Part shown: one piece after another, positions 24,501-32,926 of the stretch
How positions within the stretch are numbered: position 1 is the first letter of the stretch
Layout: the number at the start of each line of letters is the position of its first letter
Source of the DNA: Leeuwenhoekiella parthenopeia
Lineage (GTDB): Bacteria; Bacteroidota; Bacteroidia; Flavobacteriales; Flavobacteriaceae
Reading direction: 5' to 3'
Length of the DNA: 64,000 nt
Assembly (NCBI RefSeq): GCF_020782115.1
Contig: NZ_JAJGMW010000008.1
Coordinates: forward strand, 1-64,000
Notes under the pieces: model-generated
Database searches by the model: none
What the model was told of the DNA's origin: nothing
The model's input: the letters and a program-made list of their open reading frames with translations, nothing else
Program-made: the position numbers and the translations under genes

Positions 24501-26145
24501 GACTGTTTTGCTCGGTTTGTCTAAATTCCTGCGGAGCCTGCTCGGTATGTGTTTGGGCTTCCTGTTTACTGTCTAAAGCCTGGGTAAAACCGGGTTCGTT
24601 ACTGGTTGCCAGCATCTCATCAGTAACCTGGTTATTGGCCATTTCCAAATCGATACGTTGCAAATTTTCCTGAAGCGGAGCACTTACCTGATCTTCGGGA
24701 CGGGGAGCAGGCATCGCCTGAGCTGCCCGCACAGGAGCAGGAGGGGAGCCAAACTCGGGTTCGGGTAGGGGTTGCACATCACGCGCCGGGACAGCGTCCG
24801 GGTTGGGTTCGGTTTGTGTAGCCTGATCAATAGCCCCGGCAGCCTGTTGCCGTTCTGCCGAAGCCATCGCGGTACCGTCTGCCGTTACTTCATCAATGTT
24901 ATTGTTATTTTCAAAATCATCAGCTTCTTCTTCGTTTGCCGGAAGCTGCATAGCCGCGATGCGTTCCATCAGGCGGGCTTTAAAAGCAACCGCGTCGAAA
25001 GTGCCGGGTTCCTGTTCTTCCATCACGGCAACCTGACCGGCCTGTGCTTCACTCAGTTGTTCATTGGATGCAGCAGGTGCAGCTGCAGATGCTGCCGCAG
25101 CTGTCTGCGAGGCGGGTTGGGTGGTCTGGGCGGTTTCTGCCCGGTCTTCCACCTGATTTTCGGCCTGTTGAAAAGCAGGATCTTCCTGCGGAATGCGCGG
25201 ATAAGGCGTGGCGGCAGTTTGAGCCTCACCGGTCTGTGCTTCTGCATTTTGCGGTTTTTCCTCCTGATGATTAACAGCAGCTTCTGCGTTTGCAGGAGTT
25301 TCGGAATTTGGCCTGGTAATTGCATTTTCTGAGACCAAATCTACTTCTGTAGTTGAAGTCGCAGGCGCCGAAGTACTACCGTTTGCGGTGCTTTGTGGTG
25401 TTTGTTGCGGGTCGACAGCACCCTGCTGAATGGTATGTGTTAATTCGTGGGCTAGCAGCGCATCACCCTGCGCGGTACCGGGATTGAAGCGCCCCTGATT
25501 AAAATAAATATCGCTGCCGCTGGTAAAGGCCTGAGCTCCTATGTCCTGAGCCATACGTTGCGCCCGCTGATCGGTATGTACGCGCACATCGCTTAAATCA
25601 GTTCCAAAACCCGCTTCCATCTGATTTCGGGAAGCCTCCGGAAGTGCAGAACCGGCGCTACGGGAACTTTGCAATTCACTACTGATATTGGTATTGCGGG
25701 GCCTTGTCCCCGCACGCATTTGTACTTCTTCCTCTTCTGCCCTGGTTTGAACAGATTCCTCCTCTTCAGCTTTAGACTGAAGTTCTTCATCTTCTTTAGA
25801 CTGAACTGTCTCTTCGTGTTCGGCCTTAGCCTGAATGCTTTCTTCTTCCTCCTGCATCTGAAGTTCGTCATCGGCTTTAGCCTGAACCGATTCTTCTTCC
25901 AAAGGTTTCAATTGCACACCGGTACTGATGCTTTTAGCCAAAGGTTTAGCCTGTACGGCAGGGGTTTTGACGCCCGAATTCCCGGTGTTTTGCACCACAC
26001 GTGCAGCCACATTGTCTGCTTCGGTCTCATAGCGATCGCCCGGCGTACCGGTTTTCAGCTTTGCCTGTACGCCAAAAAAAGGTGTTTTCGCGGCTTTGCC
26101 GGAAGTCTTCTGAAGAGCGGGTTTATTTTTAGCAAATACAGGCAT
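21526..26145 (-). CDS. eCIS cargo toxin: DUF4157 N-terminus with C-terminal nuclease
   Basis: 1539 aa. An N-terminal stretch (~80-147) has degenerate acidic repeats of the type EEESVQAKA/DELQ. A DUF4157 domain (~155-245) ends in the HExxH motif HELTH (233-237). Next come a Pro/Gln/Ala-rich disordered stretch (~245-560), coiled-coil helices (~570-770), hydrophobic helices that could insert in membranes (~785-960), and a Lys-rich helical zone. The C-terminal domain (~1290-1430) carries a His-Asn type nuclease motif (NAHLIADRFGG at 1383-1393, N1410, E1418) resembling DNA/RNA non-specific endonucleases. DUF4157 is a known marker of eCIS effectors. I infer a cargo whose tip domain cuts nucleic acid. 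No immunity gene is adjacent. Confidence 0.85.
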   Translation of the reverse strand: MPVFAKNKPALQKTSGKAAKTPFFGVQAKLKTGTPGDRYETEADNVAARVVQNTGNSGVKTPAVQAKPLAKSISTGVQLKPLEEESVQAKADDELQMQEEEESIQAKAEHEETVQSKEDEELQSKAEEEESVQTRAEEEEVQMRAGTRPRNTNISSELQSSRSAGSALPEASRNQMEAGFGTDLSDVRVHTDQRAQRMAQDIGAQAFTSGSDIYFNQGRFNPGTAQGDALLAHELTHTIQQGAVDPQQTPQSTANGSTSAPATSTTEVDLVSENAITRPNSETPANAEAAVNHQEEKPQNAEAQTGEAQTAATPYPRIPQEDPAFQQAENQVEDRAETAQTTQPASQTAAAASAAAPAASNEQLSEAQAGQVAVMEEQEPGTFDAVAFKARLMERIAAMQLPANEEEADDFENNNNIDEVTADGTAMASAERQQAAGAIDQATQTEPNPDAVPARDVQPLPEPEFGSPPAPVRAAQAMPAPRPEDQVSAPLQENLQRIDLEMANNQVTDEMLATSNEPGFTQALDSKQEAQTHTEQAPQEFRQTEQNSLAATREQAQTSSSAELQAMHNSRTGALGTMQTQQETGAQSDSAERERIAGEINRIFEATKTDVETLLADLEAEVERRFEAAATRAKKVFEDYVERKMDAYKDERYSGVGGALTWVGDAFTGLPDEVNAFFEEGRNKYIEAMDSELTTIAEYIAQKLTEAKQRITQGKQDVATFVESQPEALRGIAQEAAENIQEQFDSLEEDVNSKQDELIDSLAQQYQDSLAEVDARIEEMQAANRGLIDMAMGLVMGIINTIIAIKNMLTNLLSAALEAIGAIISDPIGFLSNLIRGVKEGFVNFGNNIMRHLMSGLVTWLTGALGPMGITIPEDIFSLKGIFSLVMQVLGLTWDYMRQKAVKLLGEPMVQALETGFELFQIIRTEGIAGIWEYLKEQFNDLKETVIDSIQEMIISTVVDAGIKWVLGLMSPAGAFVKAAMMIIDIVKFFIERGSQIMELINAFIDGVKAVAAGNVGVIATKIETALGKAVPVIIGFLASLLGISGLAKKVQKLIGKIRKRIDKAIDKLILKAKKTFSKLVRKGKKAAGKFIDWLGIKKRFKTKDGKNHKLFLEETGGKPQLMVQSEKQQVGDRLTKAKVETQAMPDGEIKTNRIAAEGRITNYLSETRAILQKIKTEEAKSAPESAKIEGWKKEIEQKFNSIAGDLETIGVEPGTVGTGDNPMLQELGKEYVSKDHTTLNSYANGKQTLLETSGYHYSTSASNKKYIRRKEANDSVPQLSFDAEGKLQLGSSSSSSEPEHKNYIPDKITKTETARGYEVVYTTLTDTGKKGPNFQINITHAETLAANEDENITRHVSGKNLKLKESGGARGVTDSATAGFHNAHLIADRFGGSGSNSAENIHPSTPRYNTKDMKSKEDAIARILESGSKDKNKFNLDVSARIVKEKANSAALLNALNKEAKKDNAQSVPDIETALKRDLLTLIRPDLRELPGKFMSVNYDLDGITTYTDGTNKPVSADLAVKEDAEYNTKILEIIKRK

Positions 26146-26164
26146 GGGTTGTAATTTTTAAATT

Positions 26165-27688
26165 TTACCAGTTGATGTACACTAGTTTTTTGAGCCAGGG
26201 TAAACGCATCAGCGTGAGGCCCCACGGAAGCTGATCGAGCAGAATATCTGCCGTCTCGCGTTGCAGGTGCAGATGGTCTTTTTCGGTCTCAAAAGTCAGT
26301 TTCCCGCTTCGGGTTAAAAATTGTCCGCGCAAACCGGCCGGAGTGGTGTTTTGGAGTACAGACCAGTGGCTGATGGCGGTTTCCAGTAAATGAATAGCTT
26401 CTTCTTGCTGCTTTCGCGAAAGGCTTATGTCTTTACGCACGGGATATTGCGACGGAAGACCGCAGAGGTACTTTTCAAAACCCAACTCTGCCTCGTGAGG
26501 TTTTACGTTACCGGTGGCCAAAAAATGGAGCAGGTGAACCGCTTCATCCCGTTTTGATTTTTTTAGCTGTTTGGTTTCGTCAATGAACTGTAATTCGCTA
26601 AAAAATGCAGGTAAAAATGGATGCAGTAAAACCAAACCGGCCTGAGGCAGAAGTGCTGAATCTACTTCAGGATCTACTAACTCCGCTAAATGTTCCGGGT
26701 TGTTCTTTGGGCGAAAAACCTTTAAATCCGTGACCGGCTTCAGCAGTTCATTAAGATTGGATTTTAAGGAAACAGGATTTTCTTCACGAAATATATTTTG
26801 AACTTTTTCGTATTTTATTTTTAGAATTAAATTATTGGTTTTTAAGGTATTGTTATTTATTATCTCGACCGAAACTTTATCTTTTAATTTTAGTAAAACC
26901 AGTTCGTTTTGAGACAGTTTTGCCAGTAGGGTCAGGTCTTTAGCGGTGGTTTTAGGGGTTAAAACCAGTTGCCTGAAAAATGTAGTGAGATCAAAGTTCA
27001 TTTGACTTTCAGCTGCCTCAATACAGGAACCTGTAAACAGCACAAGCAGGCTTTCCCGATACTCAGGGAGACTACTTTTTTTATACAGCGTTTGGAAGGC
27101 CCGGAATACCTTTTCACCATCCGAAGTGCGCAATTGGCTGATGAATTTCCACAACTCGACAGCATCTGCATATTGATAAACCAGACGTTTGCGTGCCGAA
27201 GGATTTTCTTTCAAAAGGCTTTTTAAAGCAATTTTAAAGGACTGTGGTGCGGCAAGTAAGGTTTTAAGCTGCAGTTCTTCATTTTTAGTAAAAAACCAGG
27301 GCAGGCTTCCGGTTTTTAGGAAGTGCAGAAAAGCTTCAGGCTGTCTTTCATTTTCTTCGGTAACTTTCAGTACATCTGATTCTACCCGGGATCTTGTTCC
27401 GGTCCTGATCGCCTGTTGAAGCTGGTTTTTAATCTTTTCGACCAAAACAACAGGGGCATCGTACACCAGACCATTTTTTGAAGTTTGGAGTTCGAGATCC
27501 AATTTTGGCAGACGGTAAAACAGTTTTGGGTTCAGTTGCAATTGGGCGATCCAGCTTTCAATCTCCGGAAAAACCTGTTCGTTAAGCATCCTGCTTAGGT
27601 GATCTTTTAAAAACAGCGCTTGCTCCATAGAATTGCAGTCTACTTCTACAAAAACCTTATCAATACTATGATTACGCGCTGCTTCCAT
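26165..27688 (-). CDS. eCIS tape-measure protein (Afp14-like)
   Basis: 507 aa. The N-terminus (FVEVDCNSMEQALFLKDHLS, ~13-32) and the later block GLVLLHPFLPAFFSEL (~345-360) match the contractile-injection-system tape-measure (CIS_TMP) family that sets tube length in Afp-type particles. No signal peptide or transmembrane helix. The product lies between the putative fibre and the cargo gene, in the position of afp14. The length is at the short end for this family, which would predict a relatively short particle (inference). Spacing is three bases to the upstream gene and 19 to the next. Confidence 0.92.
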   Translation of the reverse strand: MEAARNHSIDKVFVEVDCNSMEQALFLKDHLSRMLNEQVFPEIESWIAQLQLNPKLFYRLPKLDLELQTSKNGLVYDAPVVLVEKIKNQLQQAIRTGTRSRVESDVLKVTEENERQPEAFLHFLKTGSLPWFFTKNEELQLKTLLAAPQSFKIALKSLLKENPSARKRLVYQYADAVELWKFISQLRTSDGEKVFRAFQTLYKKSSLPEYRESLLVLFTGSCIEAAESQMNFDLTTFFRQLVLTPKTTAKDLTLLAKLSQNELVLLKLKDKVSVEIINNNTLKTNNLILKIKYEKVQNIFREENPVSLKSNLNELLKPVTDLKVFRPKNNPEHLAELVDPEVDSALLPQAGLVLLHPFLPAFFSELQFIDETKQLKKSKRDEAVHLLHFLATGNVKPHEAELGFEKYLCGLPSQYPVRKDISLSRKQQEEAIHLLETAISHWSVLQNTTPAGLRGQFLTRSGKLTFETEKDHLHLQRETADILLDQLPWGLTLMRLPWLKKLVYINW

Positions 27689-27691
27689 AAC

Positions 27692-30600
27692 TTATTTGAT
27701 GTTTTCGATTAACAAGTCAAAGTGCGCTTCGTAGCGTGGGGTAGCAAAATGCTTCCGCATATCCAGGTAATTGGCTTCCAGATTATCGGGGAAGTTTACC
27801 CCATCCTGATTGCCAAAAGCGTTATTTTCCTTGCGGTCAAAATGCTTTTCAATAGTTGTGAGAATGGGAGCGACCACCGTTGTACTCCAGAAGGTCGACT
27901 TCTTACAACGCATCACGCCGTAAAATAAATCCTGAGCGAAAATGTAAAGCTTTACAAACGCGGGTTTTTGGGTGCTTTTTGCGGCCAGGCAGGCTTCGTG
28001 AATACGATCTAGCGCCTGCTGAATTTGCAGACCGAGCTCGCTGCTTAATCCATTTGTAAGAATTGCAGGATCGGCCAGAACATCGCGGTATAATACCTTA
28101 ACCAGACCGCCTGCCTGAGCCAGACTCGTATCCTGTGTTTCCTTCAAAAGCAGGTTTAAGGCAGGAAGCTGACTCTTCAGGTATTGGGTGGTCTTATCGG
28201 TACATAATGTATCATCCCCCGGAGGATCTAATACCTCATCAACTTTAATCTCGACCAGAGTTGGTCTGGTTTGTAAATTATCGCAAGGCGGAATGTTTAC
28301 CTGCAATACCAATTCGCCTGAAAAGGCTTTGTCCAATGCAAAGGCGATTTGATTCTCTTTAAACGCTTCCTGAACCTTTCCGTTTATCAGCCAGGTATAG
28401 GTAGCCTTGTCATCGGTGATGTTGCCGGTAAAAATGCGCTTTCCGGCTTCATCTTTGGAGCTGAGGCGCAAAACCCGGCCTGATGGTGCACCCACGTTTA
28501 CCGTGATGGCTTGCCCGCCTTCGGGAGTGATTTGATAGTCCTGCGGCGCCAGTCCCAGCGGGATAAAACCCCATTTTTCGTTTTGAAAGACCACGCCTTC
28601 ACCGCTTATTTTGGTTTTAGGATCTCCCGATATAATCGTGATTAAATACGTGCTTTGATCGGTATTGCAGAATTGCTTTTCTTCCATCGCAATGACCGGC
28701 GTTTCTACCGTATCGCTTTCCAGCGGGGGAATTTCAACACTGATGATTTCAGATCGTATGCTGCCGCAAGGTTCTATCACAGCATCTACAAAAACCCGTG
28801 CGGTGAGGGCGCTTTCGCTTTGCTCAATAATAAGCAGACCTTCTTCGGTGGTTTTTTGGGATTTGCCGTTTATAAACCATTCAAAAGGAGCTTTGGCATC
28901 GGGACTTTCTACTTTAATGCTAAGCTGTTTTTTATCGGGATCAAAGCTTTGATTCAGACCAAATGCTTCAGGAAGCTTCTGCACTGTAACGCTAATGGAT
29001 TTTCCGTCTTTTAAATTAATCTGATGAATTCCCGGGCCTGCTTTAGCCGGCATAAACGTCCAGCCTTTCTCGGTTTGCTCAACTCCGGCTCCGGCAAGTT
29101 CAACTGCGGCATCTTCGGGAATGACCATAATGGGGTAGGCCAATTCATCATTTTCGCAAAACGCACGGGGTTCAATGTTGATAAAGGTTTCCTGGGCCTG
29201 TTTGATTTCGACTAAAAGATTGCGTTCCTGCGTAACCTCCTCACATACCGAACCTTTTAGTGTAAGAATTACCGGAATCTCAAAGAAACTGCTGTCAAAT
29301 TCCTTGGGAACGGTAAAACGATAATACGGATTAAATCCCTCCTCGTTTTTCTCGCCAATTTTCCAGCTGAACTTATACTCCTGTACATTAAAATCATTGG
29401 TGTTTTCAATATCAAGCCTTATTTCAACTGATTCTCCCGGAGCTGCGGTCAGCTCGCGCGGAAGGCTTACAATCTCAAAAACGGGTTTTTTGAAAACGAT
29501 CAGCGTTGCGGTAGTGAGTATACCATTCACAGCAAACTGTATCGGTTTGTCGTAGGCGTTGTATTCCGGCGGACTGATCATCAGGGAAGTTCCCTGTATC
29601 GTAACACCTTTAATGGTTTTGTTGATAAGGCTCACCTGAGCATCCTGTGGGCTCACAGTGAGGCTTACCTCAACCGGATCTTTGCTTTCGGGGTCGACAC
29701 AAATACGATCTGGATTTACAACCAGAGAAGCGCTGTCAATCGGGTCGGGCACGATAAAGCCAATAGGAGCGCAGTCTGAACAACACATGTAGGGCAGGGC
29801 AAAATCGGCAACCACGGTATTGGGAGCGATTTGGGCATCTTCGGTTTCGCGGTTGATGCCGCTGTACACCATCACAAAGGTGCCACCCATAGGCACCCCG
29901 GCTTTGTGCTCAAGACCGGGATGTTTTCGCACAAAATTCTCAAAAATGAGTTCGTCAAGAATTTGTGCTTTTTTGGTCTCGATTTCATCTAAAATCACTT
30001 CCAGTTGCTCCGCCGCACAGCAGTTTTCCTGAAGCCGGTCTAGCATAAACGTATAGATGGTCTCGTAGCCGTAATGTGTATAATCGGCCTGCGGATTGTT
30101 GAAGATTTCATTTACCACAGCACGTGCTTCTTTCACAAAATCACAGAGATCCTGCATCGCCTTGATGAAGTTCTGCTTGCCTTCTTTGGTAACCGATTCG
30201 AGGTCTGGCGGAATGTGCGAGGCCGCGAGCTGTAACCGCGAAAGGATACCTGCGGGGATCTCAAGACCTACTTTAAGATCGTTCGGGTTAACCGGAGTTT
30301 CTTTAGGGAAAAGTTCTTTTTGCTTGCGGATTATATCCCGTATCAGTTCAACAGCGCTGGCATTCATACGGTCTTTGGAAACAAAATCGACCACGTATCC
30401 CAAATCCTGGGGTTTGGTATTCAGGCTTGCGGTAACCGTTTTATTGACGCTGACTTCTTTGGTTAAGGGCGCAATGGTAAGATACGGACTCTTCATGCGC
30501 ACGGTGGTGTCTTTAACCGCGTTCAAGGTATTGTTGGCGGTAGCCTTTTTATACTCGGTAGCTTCGCTCATCGCATAAAAACTGCGATAGGTTTCAGTTT

Positions 30601-32914
30601 TTGTGGCAGCAGACGCCCTGGTAAAGTAGTCCAGTATTTTCGAGGTGTCCTCCGCTTTGGCTTCACTTAAATTTTCAGCCGTGGTACCATTTACTTTTTT
30701 TACCAGTGCTAAAACCTCTTTTTGATTGGCCTTAAGCACCGCTTCAGGATCTTTAGCCGTGAGTAGCTGTTTGCGTATTTGCTCCAGCAGCGTATTTAAC
30801 TGTTTGAATTGAGCCGAAGGCAGTTTACCCAAGGCTTCCATATCAAGCTGGTAATACGCTATAATGCGCCGGAGGTCTTCATCAGGGGTTTTGGTATCCT
30901 GAATTCCGGGTTTGGTAAGCACTTCTTTTTCCAGCAGATCGCTTCGGTCAAACTGCTCAAAGCTGTAATTGTGACTGCCGAGATCTTTGATGTTAAAACC
31001 GCTGAAAAATGCGCTGACTTCACTGTTAAGGCAGTCCTGCTCGGCAGTCCAGGATTTAAGACTCGTAGCCAGATAATCAAAATGGCAGGAGTAGTCGTCC
31101 AGATCAATATCTTCAAGCGAAGCATTTACGTTTATGGCCTTGATGTCAAAAGCAAGACCATAGTCTTTTTTAAGGCGTTCCAAATCAGTAAGGGCAGCGG
31201 TGTAAGTTTTTCCCTGAATGCCTTCAATACGCAGGAAGTTAAAACCGCTAAGGTCGTAAGTCAGCGGTTGTCGTATGGTAAGATCACTGTCCAAATACTT
31301 TTTATGATAGCCCAGGTTGAATTTCTCCCGGTAGATCGAAGTTTTTAGGAAATCCCAGTGATATACAAGGGCTTCACCGGGACTGTAGTAAAACGGAATG
31401 GCCTGCGCATCCTGAGGTTGCTGTCTCGGATTGTTTGATGGGGTTATGACTAAAGCGGGTTCTACCGGAAGGCTGAAGGATTCACGAAGAATCACGGCTT
31501 TGTTGAGCAGAAAACGCGCCTTTTGAAACGCCTTATCCCCGTTTGCCGTAATGGGCGAATTGTAAAAACGATGCCGGTTTGCGGAAAACCGAAGCGGAGC
31601 ATTGGGAGCACCCAGCAGGATGTGTTTTGGGAAGGCCTCAACCGGTGGGCAGCACACGTGCTGAATGTGAAGCAACAGATCGCGAACCTCGTTATAAATC
31701 GCCGCCAGATCGGCCAGGTGATCGTAATAATACTGTATCTGGAACACAGGCGTTTCTTTACTTAACTGGTATAAGCTTTCAATTAAGTAATTCATTTTAA
31801 TATTTTGAATATCAAGTAGTTTATAAAAACCATTTTTGATATTCAGGAAGGCGTTAGCCAGTTCATTGGCCACACCTGCGCAAATGCTTCTGTAGTTGTT
31901 TGCCAGTGCCGCATAGGTCCTGGTATTTACCGGTTTTAGATTGGTGTTGATGCGTAAGCCGGAAAGGTCTTTGAGTCCCGTAAAATTGGTTTTGAGGGCC
32001 GAATTTTCCCCGGTCATACCAAAATCGGTATTCCGCCCGAGGGTTGTTTTTTCAGAGATTGAATTGCCTGCTGAAAGGTCCAGAGCAAACAGATTATCCG
32101 GTATTTTTTTGAGGGAATCACTGATGACCAAATCTTTTCGCAGATTGATGAAATCGAGCAGGGCAGAAGCGTCGAGTTTAGGCGGAGCTTTTACTTCCCG
32201 GGCTGCAGTTTTGAGCAGCAGCCGTGGCATTTTTACTTCAGGTAGACTTTGGTAGGCACTTAAATTAGCGTGATCGCGATACACCGAATCGTTGCGGGTA
32301 ATTACCGAAACATCACCGGTATTTACAAGCAAAACCCGAAGATTAGCCACCTGACGCTCGCCCTGACTGTCACAGTTAGTTTCGGTACAGATATCGGGTG
32401 TCTGGGGATAGGTCTCCAGATAAAGCAAAACGACCTTGTCTTTGAGTTCGGCTTCAGTAAGCACCTTGTCTTTTCCGCTTTCCCGGGTAGCTTCAGTTTT
32501 TAGCTCCAGGAGATTTAGCAAACCGGAATCCTCGGCATTCCGGAAGTAAGGATAGTTTGCGTAGGCATCTTCAAATACCCGATAGTGCGTGTATTGTAAA
32601 GCCTCATTTGCCAGTTTTTTATAAGTGTCTGCAGGGGTGATGGGTTCGCCATCTGTAGTTTGAGACACATCAACCAGCAGTTTGATGAGGTCGCCGTCTG
32701 TGGTTATAGCACAGCCGGGTGTGATGCTCACCCTAGTACCGGAAGTGGTGACTTCAAAGCCACAAACAATACCCACACCACTTAAGCACGTGCGCGAAAG
32801 CCGGTCCTGATCCTGAAAAAAGTCAAGAAACTCGTTAAGCTGGCCCGCGGTCAATACCTGATCATCTACAAACGCGCGGTAATCTGGTGTTATTTTGGTT
32901 AAAAGTGCTTGCAT
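27692..32914 (-). CDS. 1740-aa eCIS protein with tandem Ig-like repeats, putative fibre
   Basis: The largest product of the operon. The N-terminus (YRAFVDDQVLTAGQLNEFLDF, ~12-32, then a GCAITTDGDLIKL loop) resembles proteins that dock on phage-type baseplates. Residues ~200-1050 are mainly helical and unrecognised. Residues ~1059-1556 are beta-rich and Ig-like; two units of about 150 residues at ~1247-1396 and ~1408-1556 share FC-x-x-D, GWTFMP/KWGFIP and WFINGK/WLINGK landmarks. A helical domain closes the chain. In afp-type loci the gene between afp12 and the tape measure is the tail fibre afp13, so I infer a receptor-binding or exterior role. Not a recognised family by sequence. Confidence 0.7.
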   Translation of the reverse strand: MQALLTKITPDYRAFVDDQVLTAGQLNEFLDFFQDQDRLSRTCLSGVGIVCGFEVTTSGTRVSITPGCAITTDGDLIKLLVDVSQTTDGEPITPADTYKKLANEALQYTHYRVFEDAYANYPYFRNAEDSGLLNLLELKTEATRESGKDKVLTEAELKDKVVLLYLETYPQTPDICTETNCDSQGERQVANLRVLLVNTGDVSVITRNDSVYRDHANLSAYQSLPEVKMPRLLLKTAAREVKAPPKLDASALLDFINLRKDLVISDSLKKIPDNLFALDLSAGNSISEKTTLGRNTDFGMTGENSALKTNFTGLKDLSGLRINTNLKPVNTRTYAALANNYRSICAGVANELANAFLNIKNGFYKLLDIQNIKMNYLIESLYQLSKETPVFQIQYYYDHLADLAAIYNEVRDLLLHIQHVCCPPVEAFPKHILLGAPNAPLRFSANRHRFYNSPITANGDKAFQKARFLLNKAVILRESFSLPVEPALVITPSNNPRQQPQDAQAIPFYYSPGEALVYHWDFLKTSIYREKFNLGYHKKYLDSDLTIRQPLTYDLSGFNFLRIEGIQGKTYTAALTDLERLKKDYGLAFDIKAINVNASLEDIDLDDYSCHFDYLATSLKSWTAEQDCLNSEVSAFFSGFNIKDLGSHNYSFEQFDRSDLLEKEVLTKPGIQDTKTPDEDLRRIIAYYQLDMEALGKLPSAQFKQLNTLLEQIRKQLLTAKDPEAVLKANQKEVLALVKKVNGTTAENLSEAKAEDTSKILDYFTRASAATKTETYRSFYAMSEATEYKKATANNTLNAVKDTTVRMKSPYLTIAPLTKEVSVNKTVTASLNTKPQDLGYVVDFVSKDRMNASAVELIRDIIRKQKELFPKETPVNPNDLKVGLEIPAGILSRLQLAASHIPPDLESVTKEGKQNFIKAMQDLCDFVKEARAVVNEIFNNPQADYTHYGYETIYTFMLDRLQENCCAAEQLEVILDEIETKKAQILDELIFENFVRKHPGLEHKAGVPMGGTFVMVYSGINRETEDAQIAPNTVVADFALPYMCCSDCAPIGFIVPDPIDSASLVVNPDRICVDPESKDPVEVSLTVSPQDAQVSLINKTIKGVTIQGTSLMISPPEYNAYDKPIQFAVNGILTTATLIVFKKPVFEIVSLPRELTAAPGESVEIRLDIENTNDFNVQEYKFSWKIGEKNEEGFNPYYRFTVPKEFDSSFFEIPVILTLKGSVCEEVTQERNLLVEIKQAQETFINIEPRAFCENDELAYPIMVIPEDAAVELAGAGVEQTEKGWTFMPAKAGPGIHQINLKDGKSISVTVQKLPEAFGLNQSFDPDKKQLSIKVESPDAKAPFEWFINGKSQKTTEEGLLIIEQSESALTARVFVDAVIEPCGSIRSEIISVEIPPLESDTVETPVIAMEEKQFCNTDQSTYLITIISGDPKTKISGEGVVFQNEKWGFIPLGLAPQDYQITPEGGQAITVNVGAPSGRVLRLSSKDEAGKRIFTGNITDDKATYTWLINGKVQEAFKENQIAFALDKAFSGELVLQVNIPPCDNLQTRPTLVEIKVDEVLDPPGDDTLCTDKTTQYLKSQLPALNLLLKETQDTSLAQAGGLVKVLYRDVLADPAILTNGLSSELGLQIQQALDRIHEACLAAKSTQKPAFVKLYIFAQDLFYGVMRCKKSTFWSTTVVAPILTTIEKHFDRKENNAFGNQDGVNFPDNLEANYLDMRKHFATPRYEAHFDLLIENIK

Positions 32915-32926
32915 GATTGTGTGTTT

